A program made the translations under genes and the position numbers. The notes beneath the pieces are model-generated. The model saw nothing but the letters and a program-made list of their open reading frames with translations, was not told the origin of the DNA and made no database searches. A DNA stretch of 7,350 bases from NCBI GenBank assembly GCA_002729295.1, contig PBTU01000102.1, forward strand, positions 1 through 7,350, read 5' to 3'. Source of the DNA: Verrucomicrobiales bacterium. Its GTDB lineage: Bacteria > Verrucomicrobiota > Verrucomicrobiia > Verrucomicrobiales > Akkermansiaceae. Below, piece after piece: positions 1 through 5,816 of the stretch (within the stretch, counting starts at the first letter, position 1; each line of letters begins with the position of its first letter).

Positions 1-299
1 AACGCTGAGTGGAGGAAGAAACGGTTTCCACCAGCGGCGGAATTCGTCGTGTAGGTTCCATCAGATCCATCCCAGTCAGGAATGTAGAACTGACCATCAA
101 GACGAATAATGTCTTCCTGACCACCACCTGCGGCCGCGAATGCACCAATGGCGGTATTCGGATCAAAGGGGTCGAGATTCGAAGGTCCCGTGTAGGAAGT
201 GAGGTTAGCGGTGAAATTGACCTGAAGTGCTGCAGCACTCACGTGGCCAGTGATAGCAATCAGTGCGAGAGCACTCAGGCTTTTAGCGTTTTTTTTCAT
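1..299 (-). CDS. Secreted protein of unknown function, N-terminal part (cut by window edge)
   Basis: This gene reads leftwards and leaves the window, so only its first 99 codons are visible; no stop occurs in that frame. The start is the ATG at 299-297. It opens with a classic signal peptide: a lysine-rich n-region (MKKNAK), a hydrophobic core at about residues 8-17 (LSALALIAIT) and a likely signal peptidase I site after V-S-A at residues 20-22. The mature part is rich in Ala, Gly, Asp, Asn and Thr, with stretches such as AAAGGG (55-60) and the aromatic/acidic segment FYIPDWDGSDG (71-81), typical of extracellular or surface beta-rich proteins. It could belong to the PEP-CTERM-anchored type seen in Verrucomicrobiota, but the C-terminal sorting signal that would show this lies outside the window. 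The Shine-Dalgarno is poor (AAAGAAATGTT before the start). It diverges from the ABC operon and nothing links it functionally to the NRPS cluster. Confidence 0.72.
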   Translation of the reverse strand, partial: MKKNAKSLSALALIAITGHVSAAALQVNFTANLTSYTGPSNLDPFDPNTAIGAFAAAGGGQEDIIRLDGQFYIPDWDGSDGTYTTNSAAGGNRFFLHSA

Positions 300-326
300 A
301 ACATTTCTTTTTTGGAGAGCCCCACC

Positions 327-354
327 TATCTAATTCACATCTTTGCGCTTCCAA
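327..354 (-). promoter_or_regulatory. Possible sigma-70-like promoter of the leftward secreted-protein gene
   Basis: Read on the minus strand, TTGGAA (354-349) and TAGATA (332-327) are separated by 16 bases and lie just upstream of the ATG at 299. They match the TTGACA/TATAAT consensus at four positions each. The placement is sensible, but such matches arise often by chance in AT-rich spacers, so this is a weak call. Confidence 0.22.
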
Positions 355-413
355 GCTTTCTGACTAGAGGGAAAAACCATAATCGGACCACCTGCTAAGA
401 CCTATCGACGCAA

Positions 414-430
414 TTGAGAATGAGACTCAA
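414..430. promoter_or_regulatory. Operator-like palindrome, copy 1 (upstream of the ABC operon)
   Basis: The sequence is TTGAGAATGAGACTCAA: arms TTGAG and CTCAA around a 7-base centre. It matches the palindrome at 5108-5124 at 14 of 17 positions. The inner 15 bases agree with the Fur 7-1-7 consensus TGATAATNATTATCA at 10 of 14 defined positions; the left half TGAGAAT is a half-site seen in real Fur boxes, while the right half fits poorly. It lies 156 bases before the ATPase start and 114 bases before the divergent gene's start, so it could act on either. A binding site for another dimeric repressor is equally possible. Confidence 0.4.
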
Positions 431-568
431 CTGCGCTGAAATTATCCAAAGCAAGCCTTTTTGCAATCATAATTTGCTTTCACATTTGATGATCAATTAC
501 CTTTCCGTAGCGTTATTTTACCAGCGACACGTTTTTTGCTGTTTTACACTCGACCATTCGACCTAAAG

Positions 569-574
569 AAAGGA
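569..574 (+). promoter_or_regulatory. Ribosome binding site deciding the ATPase start
   Basis: AAAGGA lies 12 bases before the ATG at 587. The reading frame could be extended to a TTG at 536, but that codon has no Shine-Dalgarno and the extra 17 residues precede the normal beginning of an ABC ATPase (MKLEIQQLSK), so the ATG at 587 is preferred. The spacing is somewhat long. Confidence 0.5.
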
Positions 575-586
575 TCTCTCCCCCGA

Positions 587-1468
587 ATGAAATTGGAAAT
601 CCAGCAGCTCTCGAAATGCTATTCTAATGGGGTTCAGGCCTTATCGCAGGTGTCTTTAACCTGCCCAAAAGGAATTTACGGCCTGCTAGGGCAAAACGGA
701 GCCGGTAAATCAACGCTGATGCGCACAATTGCGACATTGCAGGATGCTGATGAGGGAGAGATTTTTCTAGACGAGGTCAATCTTCAGAAATTTCCTAAAG
801 AGGCTCGCAGCATGATCGGGTATCTCCCCCAGGATATGGGAGTTTATCCAAATATGAGTGCTTTGGAAACTCTTGAGTATTTCGCGGGGCTAAAAGGACT
901 TCACCGGGTGAACCTTCATGAGGAATTAGAGCGGGTGAACCTCGTCAATGAGGCGCATCAGCGCTTAGACACCTACTCGGGTGGGATGCGGAGACGCTTT
1001 GGCATCGCGGTGGCCTTTCTCGGTCAGCCACGCTTAGTCATCGTGGACGAGCCTACCGCGGGCCTTGATCCATTTGAGCGGAGACGCTTTCAGCACCTTT
1101 TGGCAACGGCGGCTCAAAACTGCATCCTCATCCTCTCATCTCACATTGTGGAGGATATCTCTGATCTCGCCTCTAATATGGCGATTCTTCACAAGGGAAA
1201 GGTTCTCGCTGAGGGACCTCCCTCTGAGTTGGTGAGTAAACTTGAGGGGAAAATTCACCTCACCGAGGTTCCATTCGAGCACTACGAAGAAGCTCATCGC
1301 GAACATCAGGTCTTATCCTCTCGTCCCAAGAAAAACTCACACCTTCTCCGGATTTATAGTAAAGAAGCTCTCGGAGGTGACTTTACGATGGTCCCCCCTG
1401 ACTTGGAAGATTTCTACGCGTTTCGCGTTGGAGAAGAGTCTCAAAAATCCGACCTCGTCAAATCGTGA
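587..1468 (+). CDS. ABC-2 type exporter, ATP-binding subunit
   Basis: This 293-residue cytoplasmic ATPase should power the permease encoded directly after it. All nucleotide-binding motifs are intact: Walker A GQNGAGKST at 35-43, Q-loop YLPQ with Gln82, signature YSGGMRR at 130-136, Walker B LVIVDE at 150-155 followed by the D-loop (GLDP, 159-162), and the H-loop His186 in LSSH. The length and the roughly 80-residue C-terminal tail after the nucleotide-binding core fit the single-domain ATPases of ABC-2 exporters (the CcmA/DrrA-like group). The start is set by AAAGGA at 569-574. The stop codon overlaps the permease start by four bases (GTGA, 1465-1468), so the two are probably translationally coupled and work as one complex. 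An ATPase active with an enzyme-like permease partner is known as a pair in many Gram-negative genomes. Substrate is unknown; proximity to the NRPS genes suggests the peptide product, but this is inference. Confidence 0.93.
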   Translation: MKLEIQQLSKCYSNGVQALSQVSLTCPKGIYGLLGQNGAGKSTLMRTIATLQDADEGEIFLDEVNLQKFPKEARSMIGYLPQDMGVYPNMSALETLEYFAGLKGLHRVNLHEELERVNLVNEAHQRLDTYSGGMRRRFGIAVAFLGQPRLVIVDEPTAGLDPFERRRFQHLLATAAQNCILILSSHIVEDISDLASNMAILHKGKVLAEGPPSELVSKLEGKIHLTEVPFEHYEEAHREHQVLSSRPKKNSHLLRIYSKEALGGDFTMVPPDLEDFYAFRVGEESQKSDLVKS

Positions 1469-4400
1469 CTCGCTTCTTAGCTCAGCTCAAACACGAGTGG
1501 CGGCTACAACGCCGGCGACCTTTCGTCATCATTTGCGCGGGGATCTACTTCATGATCGCGTTCGGAGACGCTTATCAAGCGGGACTCGCCGGAGATGGCT
1601 TCCAGTGGATCAATGGAGCTGATGCCATTTCGACACGCTCAGTCATTCTCAGCCTTTTCGGCATTCTTGCGATCGCGGGAATCATTGGTCAAGCAACGAG
1701 CCTGGATCGAGAATCTAAGACTGAGGAGCTCGTGCTCTCAGCGACAGCAGACCGGACCGCACTCGGGATTCCACGTTTTCTCGTTGGCTGGCTCATCGCC
1801 ATCGCGATCGGCGCCTGCTTCATCCCTGGGATGTGGCTCGGATCCATGATGCCTGGGATCGCTCCCGAATCGAGGGGCGACACCGTTTCGACCCACTATC
1901 TCAAGGGGCTTTTTTACTTTATCGTTCCGAATTTCCTCATCGTGAGCGCCTTCGCTTTTGCAATTGGAAGCCGCTTTCGAAGTCAGGGTGCGACTTGGCT
2001 AGCCTCGGTCGGTCTTTTAGTGTTCTGGATCCTCACCCGGATGCTCATCGGCCAGGATGTTCTTAGGCATGATGTCTTCTCTACCTGCGCTCTGCTCGAT
2101 CCCTTCGGAAGCATCGCGGCCGCACAGTATTCCATGACTTGGACTGTCGAGCAAAACAACACCACCTTCATCCCCTTCCAAGGGCTCCTCCTTTGGAATC
2201 GCCTGCTTTGGTCTGGCTTGGCAATCATCTTAGTCTTGTTCACTCTGCGCACCCTTCCCCTCCAGCCCACGACCTCTGGGAATTCTGGCAAAAATCGCAA
2301 AAAGAGTAGCCTCCACCCGGGCTGGCTTCCGCGCTCTCCTTTCTGGCTCTCTCTGCGCTGGGAGTTCGTTTCCTTACTCCGGCAGCCTGGCCTCCGGCTC
2401 TTCCTCTTTTTAGCTGCGGTTTCCCTATGGTTCGCCGCTTCTTCCGCGAGCACTCATCAGTTTTCCCTCCCCACTACCGACCTTCTCGTCCACAACACGG
2501 GATTCTATTTCGATAAAATCCTAACCCTAGTTCTTGTCTGGTCCGCGTCAGACCTCATTCATCGGGAAAGGAGCCACCAGGTTCACGAACTTACAGACAG
2601 TCTTCCGAGTTCATCATTTTCGCATTTCCTGGCTAAAACTCTCACTCTCCTGCTGATTGTCCTGATCTTTTGGGCCCTCGCCGTCTTGGTGAATGTCGCC
2701 TACCAAGCCTCGAATGGCTTCTTCCACTTCGAGCTGGGCTTACACCTTGTGGATTCTTTCCTCATCAAGGCTCCCTATTACCTCTTCATGGCAATTTTAG
2801 CGATGAGTCTGCAGAGCCTCATCCGGCACCGTTATTTAGCGATGGGGATCTTTTTACTGATTTATGTGCTCCCCGTCTTACTTGATGGCCTCGGCTTTTA
2901 TCATCCGCTATTCCGCTACGGGCAATCCAACTTCTTCTGGTATTCCCTGATGGATGGTTATGGCCATTTCCTCAAAGGTCATTACTGGTTCTTATTTTAT
3001 TGGTCCCTGGGTGCTCTTCTCCTCTGGACCCTCGCTTCCGCGACACTGGTGCGAGGCACCCAAGCAAGAGCTCGTTTCACACTCCTCCGGGAGCGCTTCG
3101 GCTCAACTCGGGGAATGGTCACACTTTTAACTCTGACGATCCTTTTCATTGGGACTGGCTGGAGCATCTGGCATCAAACCTCTCAACAAAACCAATGGCC
3201 CTTGGTCTCAGATGACGCAGTCAAAGCAAACATCGAAAAAACACTAGGCCCTACTTGGAAAGACAAACCTCAGCCGAGAGTGGTTCGGATGAATTACGAG
3301 GTAGATATTTTCCCCGAAGAACGTCGCTTCCAGCTCTCTGGCAAGTATACGCTCCACAATCCTTTCGACACTCCGATCACCGAGATCCTCCTCCTTACGG
3401 AGCCAGGTCTGGAGCTATCCAAGGTCGCTTTTCCAGAATTAGGCGGGACCCTCATTGAAAAAAATGCCGCTCTCTGCAGTGAGCACTGGAGGCTTAACTC
3501 ACCTCTTGAGCCAGGTGCGCGGAAGACGATGTCTTTTGCTACATCGTGGGCTCCTAAACCAGGATTCCGCGCGCGCGCCCAGAATGACTCTATTAATGAC
3601 GTCGGTCCCACTGAAATCCTAGGAAATGGCACCTCAGTCCTAAATCTCCAACTGATGCCAGCAATAGGGTTCACCGACCGATTTGAGCATAAGCCGAGCT
3701 GGAAACGTCGCAAATATGGTCTAAGCGAAGATTGGACACCTCCTGATCCCGCCTTTGGCCTCACTCAAGCCCTTGACACCCTCCACCTTGGCTGGGTAGA
3801 CCAGATTAACGCCAAGATCTCGACAAGCGCAGACCAATATCCTCTGCATATCGGCACAATCATCAATGACACGACCGAAAACGGACGTCGCACGATTCAG
3901 TATCAGCACAGTCGCCCTTCCAGAGGATGGAGTGAAATCCTCTCCGGCCGCTACAAGACTTTAGATGTTGAGACCAAAGAAGGGATCGTTCCCATGACTT
4001 TTTACTATGATCCTCGTTATGCCTACACGCTCGACCGTATGGGTGAGGAGTTTAACAATGCCCTCAATTATTTCACCTCCGCATACGGAGAGCCGCCATT
4101 TGACCACTTCCGACTGGCGCAGCAGTCACTCCACTTTGACGGACTGGGAAACAGAGGTGGCTTAGGCTTTGCTACCGAGATTCTCGGTTGGAAATCTGAT
4201 CTCAAGCGGAGCAAGGGAGACGATATCTCTAAAATGGCAGCTCACATGATGGGGATGAGCTGGTTTGGTGATCAGATTATTCCCGCAAACATCGCCGGAG
4301 CTAAAGTCATCCATGCAGGGCTCCCCTACTGGTCCGCGGGCCTCTACCTTCATCAAAGGCGTGAGGCTCATCGCTCCCGCGAACTCCGTCGCCAAGAGAT

Positions 4401-5022
4401 GGGCGAACTATTCCGGAAGCGCGGCAAGTTGGCAGACGTGGAATCTCCATTTATTGAGGAGCACAAAGATTCGGGGATTCTCAGAACGAAAGGACTAATC
4501 TTGCTGACCAATCTCGCAGAACTGACGGGTAGCAAATGCATCGAAGCCTCCTTCCGCCAATTTCTGGAACAGTATCGCTACCACCCCGCCCCTTACCCAA
4601 CGGCAGAAAATTACCTCAGTATCCTTGAAAAGATCGTTCCAAGCGAATTCCATCAGCTCATTGACGACACCTTTCGCCATATCACGCGCTGGGATCTCCG
4701 GGTGATCTCCGCAACTGTCACACCTCTCACAACTGGCGAATGGCAGACCACCTTAGAAATCGAAGCACGGAAATATCGCAGTCGGGACCTTGGATCGGAA
4801 GAAGAAGTTGAGCTGAACACTCCTCTTTTCCTTTCAGTCTCTCAGCACCAAAACTCAACACCAGGCGAAGAAACAAGCATACTGATCGAGCCCCCATCTG
4901 GCCGCAGTATTCATCAGTTCACGACCTCACAAAAACCGAAGTGGGCTACGATTGACCCAGATTTCCTGCTTCCTGACCCCATCTTACGAGATCAGACGAT
5001 GCCGGTCACCACCTCCGAATAA
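1465..5022 (+). CDS. ABC-2 permease fused to a catalytically degenerate M1 aminopeptidase-like domain
   Basis: This 1185-residue inner-membrane protein starts with GTG inside the ATPase stop codon. Residues 1 to about 568 form the transmembrane part, with hydrophobic helices near 19-36, 58-77, 104-128, 150-168, 176-193, 247-261, 311-326, 393-410, 438-452, 457-472, 509-529 and 551-568. They look like two tandem ABC-2 permease halves; the DPFG...W...NRLLW stretch (about 212-249) is typical of the ABC permease/M1 aminopeptidase fusion family. Residues from about 605 on should lie outside the cytoplasm: a beta-rich M1 N-terminal-like domain, then a metallopeptidase-like helical domain. The zinc motif HExxH has become HMMGM (927-931), so the catalytic Glu and second His are lost; the third ligand Glu, expected near 950-951, is His950/Ala951; and the substrate-anchoring GxMEN-type motif reads GNRGGLGFA (895-903). 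The surrounding framework (WFGDQ, ANIAGA, PYWSA) is preserved, so the fold is probably kept without peptidase activity. The reading frame is intact, so this is not simple decay. Likely role: export, perhaps of the NRPS product, with the dead domain binding ligand. Confidence 0.88.
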   Translation: MTRFLAQLKHEWRLQRRRPFVIICAGIYFMIAFGDAYQAGLAGDGFQWINGADAISTRSVILSLFGILAIAGIIGQATSLDRESKTEELVLSATADRTALGIPRFLVGWLIAIAIGACFIPGMWLGSMMPGIAPESRGDTVSTHYLKGLFYFIVPNFLIVSAFAFAIGSRFRSQGATWLASVGLLVFWILTRMLIGQDVLRHDVFSTCALLDPFGSIAAAQYSMTWTVEQNNTTFIPFQGLLLWNRLLWSGLAIILVLFTLRTLPLQPTTSGNSGKNRKKSSLHPGWLPRSPFWLSLRWEFVSLLRQPGLRLFLFLAAVSLWFAASSASTHQFSLPTTDLLVHNTGFYFDKILTLVLVWSASDLIHRERSHQVHELTDSLPSSSFSHFLAKTLTLLLIVLIFWALAVLVNVAYQASNGFFHFELGLHLVDSFLIKAPYYLFMAILAMSLQSLIRHRYLAMGIFLLIYVLPVLLDGLGFYHPLFRYGQSNFFWYSLMDGYGHFLKGHYWFLFYWSLGALLLWTLASATLVRGTQARARFTLLRERFGSTRGMVTLLTLTILFIGTGWSIWHQTSQQNQWPLVSDDAVKANIEKTLGPTWKDKPQPRVVRMNYEVDIFPEERRFQLSGKYTLHNPFDTPITEILLLTEPGLELSKVAFPELGGTLIEKNAALCSEHWRLNSPLEPGARKTMSFATSWAPKPGFRARAQNDSINDVGPTEILGNGTSVLNLQLMPAIGFTDRFEHKPSWKRRKYGLSEDWTPPDPAFGLTQALDTLHLGWVDQINAKISTSADQYPLHIGTIINDTTENGRRTIQYQHSRPSRGWSEILSGRYKTLDVETKEGIVPMTFYYDPRYAYTLDRMGEEFNNALNYFTSAYGEPPFDHFRLAQQSLHFDGLGNRGGLGFATEILGWKSDLKRSKGDDISKMAAHMMGMSWFGDQIIPANIAGAKVIHAGLPYWSAGLYLHQRREAHRSRELRRQEMGELFRKRGKLADVESPFIEEHKDSGILRTKGLILLTNLAELTGSKCIEASFRQFLEQYRYHPAPYPTAENYLSILEKIVPSEFHQLIDDTFRHITRWDLRVISATVTPLTTGEWQTTLEIEARKYRSRDLGSEEEVELNTPLFLSVSQHQNSTPGEETSILIEPPSGRSIHQFTTSQKPKWATIDPDFLLPDPILRDQTMPVTTSE

Positions 5023-5042
5023 AAATTTCTCCATCTAACCCG

Positions 5043-5058
5043 GCGAAATTGGTTTCGC
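5043..5058 (+). terminator. Small hairpin after the permease gene; weak terminator candidate
   Basis: GCGAAA and TTTCGC pair perfectly around a TTGG loop, 20 bases after the permease stop codon. The position suits a transcript end, but the stem is only six base pairs and no T-run follows, so it is not a standard intrinsic terminator. It may instead be an mRNA-stabilising hairpin. Confidence 0.22.
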
Positions 5059-5107
5059 GACCGCTAAATTGAAGTTTGCTTTTCCCCAGCGCTGTGGCAA
5101 CAAAGCG

Positions 5108-5124
5108 TTGAGAATAAATCTCAA
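5108..5124. promoter_or_regulatory. Operator-like palindrome, copy 2 (upstream of mbtH)
   Basis: The sequence is TTGAGAATAAATCTCAA, a perfect 6-base inverted repeat (TTGAGA/TCTCAA) around ATAAA. The inner 15 bases match the Fur 7-1-7 consensus TGATAATNATTATCA at 11 of 14 defined positions. It ends 17 bases before the MbtH start codon, where a bound repressor would block transcription start or early elongation. The near-copy at 414-430 upstream of the ABC unit is the main reason to take it seriously. The regulator is unknown; Fur is the best-fitting familiar candidate because MbtH/NRPS operons often make siderophores. Confidence 0.48.
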
Positions 5125-5141
5125 TAAGCAAATACAGACGC

Positions 5142-5339
5142 ATGGAACAAGACATCACCTACCTAGTCGTCATCAGCGAAGAAGGACGATACTCAATCTG
5201 GCCCGATTATAAAAAAATCCCGTGGGGCTGGAAAGCTGAAGGGAAAAGTGGGGCCAAGCAAGAGTGCCTCGATCACATTGCTGAGGTCTGGACCGATATG
5301 CGTCCTCTTAGCCTGCAACGAAAAATGGAATCTCAGTGA
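5142..5339 (+). CDS. mbtH: MbtH-like protein (NRPS adenylation-domain chaperone)
   Basis: This 65-residue protein belongs to the MbtH family, small cytoplasmic proteins that bind NRPS adenylation domains and help them fold and activate amino acids. The family landmarks are present: YSIWP at 17-21, P-x-GW at 27-30, the GxxGxKxECL-like stretch at 34-43 (here GKSGAKQECL) and WTDMRPLSL at 50-58. Trp20, Trp30 and Trp50 correspond to the conserved tryptophans. Length is normal. Two usually conserved positions at the start of the signature differ: Asn is Ser12 and Gln is Arg16. There is no clear Shine-Dalgarno before the ATG. It is the first gene of a packed operon ending in an NRPS, the usual setting, and its partner adenylation domain should lie in that synthetase beyond the window. 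Confidence 0.95.
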   Translation: MEQDITYLVVISEEGRYSIWPDYKKIPWGWKAEGKSGAKQECLDHIAEVWTDMRPLSLQRKMESQ

Positions 5340-5346
5340 GACTCCA

Positions 5347-5363
5347 CACTCTTCTTTTGAGTG
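5347..5363 (+). promoter_or_regulatory. Possible hairpin covering the GTG start of the next gene
   Basis: CACTC (5347-5351) and GAGTG (5359-5363) form a perfect 5-base inverted repeat with a 7-base T-rich loop. The right arm includes the whole GTG start codon of the following gene, and no Shine-Dalgarno is seen there. It may tune translation of that gene relative to mbtH, but a 5-base stem is weak and could be chance. Confidence 0.2.
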
Positions 5364-5816
5364 AGCGACTCCCTTAAATTATTAGTCCCTTGGCAGCTGC
5401 CACCTCTCAGTGAGTCCTCGCTGACTCATCAGGATCGGGATTTCCTAGAGGAAGCTCTTTCGGAATTTCGCTCTATCCTTTGTCAGAGTGTCAAGACCGG
5501 TGACCGACTGATCCGCTTGGAGGCCTTCCTCGCGCAATTTCCGGCTTTCGATTATGACGTCACGAGAAACTGTGAGCAAAGCCTCCTCTCTGACCGTAGC
5601 CTGGAGGTTTATGATAATTATTTCGAGATCGATCACATCGAAACCCCTCAACCACCTCTTGCTATCTTGGCCAGCATTGCTCACTGCGCCCTCGCCTTCT
5701 CTCAGTTGCAAGTAAGTGATTCTGACTCCATCAAGCCCGAAGACATCGAGACGCAAGAAACCGGATTTCGAGCCTATCTTGACCTCTTCGAGCGCATCTA
5801 TCTCAGCCACTCATGA
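5361..5816 (+). CDS. Small protein of unknown function in the NRPS operon
   Basis: I do not recognise this 151-residue protein. It should be soluble and cytoplasmic: no signal peptide or membrane segment is visible. It begins with a Pro/Trp-containing stretch (LLVPWQLPPL, 7-16) and continues as mostly helical, acidic sequence, with apparent helices near 22-45, 48-60 and 95-115 (the last hydrophobic, LAILASIAHCALAF) and a C-terminal helix YLDLFERIYL. No metal-binding or nucleotide-binding motif stands out. The frame has a stop codon (5358-5360) immediately before the GTG at 5361 and no internal in-frame ATG, so GTG is the best start; it lacks a clear Shine-Dalgarno. It starts 21 bases after mbtH and its stop overlaps the next gene's start by four bases (ATGA), so it is likely co-translated with that gene and the two products may form one complex. 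The placement between mbtH and an NRPS suggests precursor synthesis or tailoring; this is inferred from context only. Confidence 0.72.
   Translation: MSDSLKLLVPWQLPPLSESSLTHQDRDFLEEALSEFRSILCQSVKTGDRLIRLEAFLAQFPAFDYDVTRNCEQSLLSDRSLEVYDNYFEIDHIETPQPPLAILASIAHCALAFSQLQVSDSDSIKPEDIETQETGFRAYLDLFERIYLSHS

Larger units (their letters stand above)
300..586. other. Divergent intergenic region with several inverted repeats
   Basis: This spacer separates the leftward secreted-protein gene from the rightward ABC operon and I see no convincing gene in it. It is more AT-rich than the flanking coding DNA. Besides the operator-like palindrome at 414-430 it holds a perfect 11-base palindrome, TTGATGATCAA, at 486-496, and a 7-base inverted repeat, AAAGCAA (448-454) and TTGCTTT (474-480), with a 19-base spacer. 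It must contain the promoter of the ABC operon, but no pair of -35/-10 boxes stands out on the plus strand; CATAAT at 469-474 is a possible -10 without a good -35 partner. Confidence 0.6.
5023..5141. other. Spacer between ABC operon and mbtH operon
   Basis: This spacer carries no gene. In order it holds a hairpin (5043-5058), a nearly perfect 14-base palindrome CCCCAGCGCTGTGG (5084-5097, no loop) and the operator-like palindrome at 5108-5124. No convincing -35/-10 pair is seen, and the MbtH start lacks a clear Shine-Dalgarno. Whether the mbtH operon has its own promoter here or is read through from the ABC genes cannot be settled from sequence. Confidence 0.5.

Noticed and set aside
9..398. 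Plus-strand 129-residue open frame overlapping the left-hand gene
   Set aside because: It lies mostly antisense to the minus-strand frame with a clear signal peptide, runs into the intergenic region, and its composition looks like a shadow translation.
536..586. TTG start extending the ATPase by 17 residues
   Set aside because: No Shine-Dalgarno precedes the TTG, while AAAGGA precedes the ATG at 587, which also gives the normal ABC ATPase N-terminus.
1983..2453. Antisense 156-residue open frame within the permease gene
   Set aside because: It is Arg/Lys/Ser-rich low-quality sequence opposite clear transmembrane coding DNA; a codon-bias shadow.
5084..5097. CCCCAGCGCTGTGG near-palindrome as a terminator
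   Set aside because: It has no loop between the arms and no following T-run, so it cannot be a standard hairpin terminator; left only as a noted repeat.
5445..5810. Antisense 121-residue open frame opposite the first unknown protein
   Set aside because: Considered because the plus-strand gene starts with GTG and lacks an identified family. Rejected because the plus-strand frame overlaps its neighbour by ATGA in a consistent operon, whereas the antisense frame would break it.
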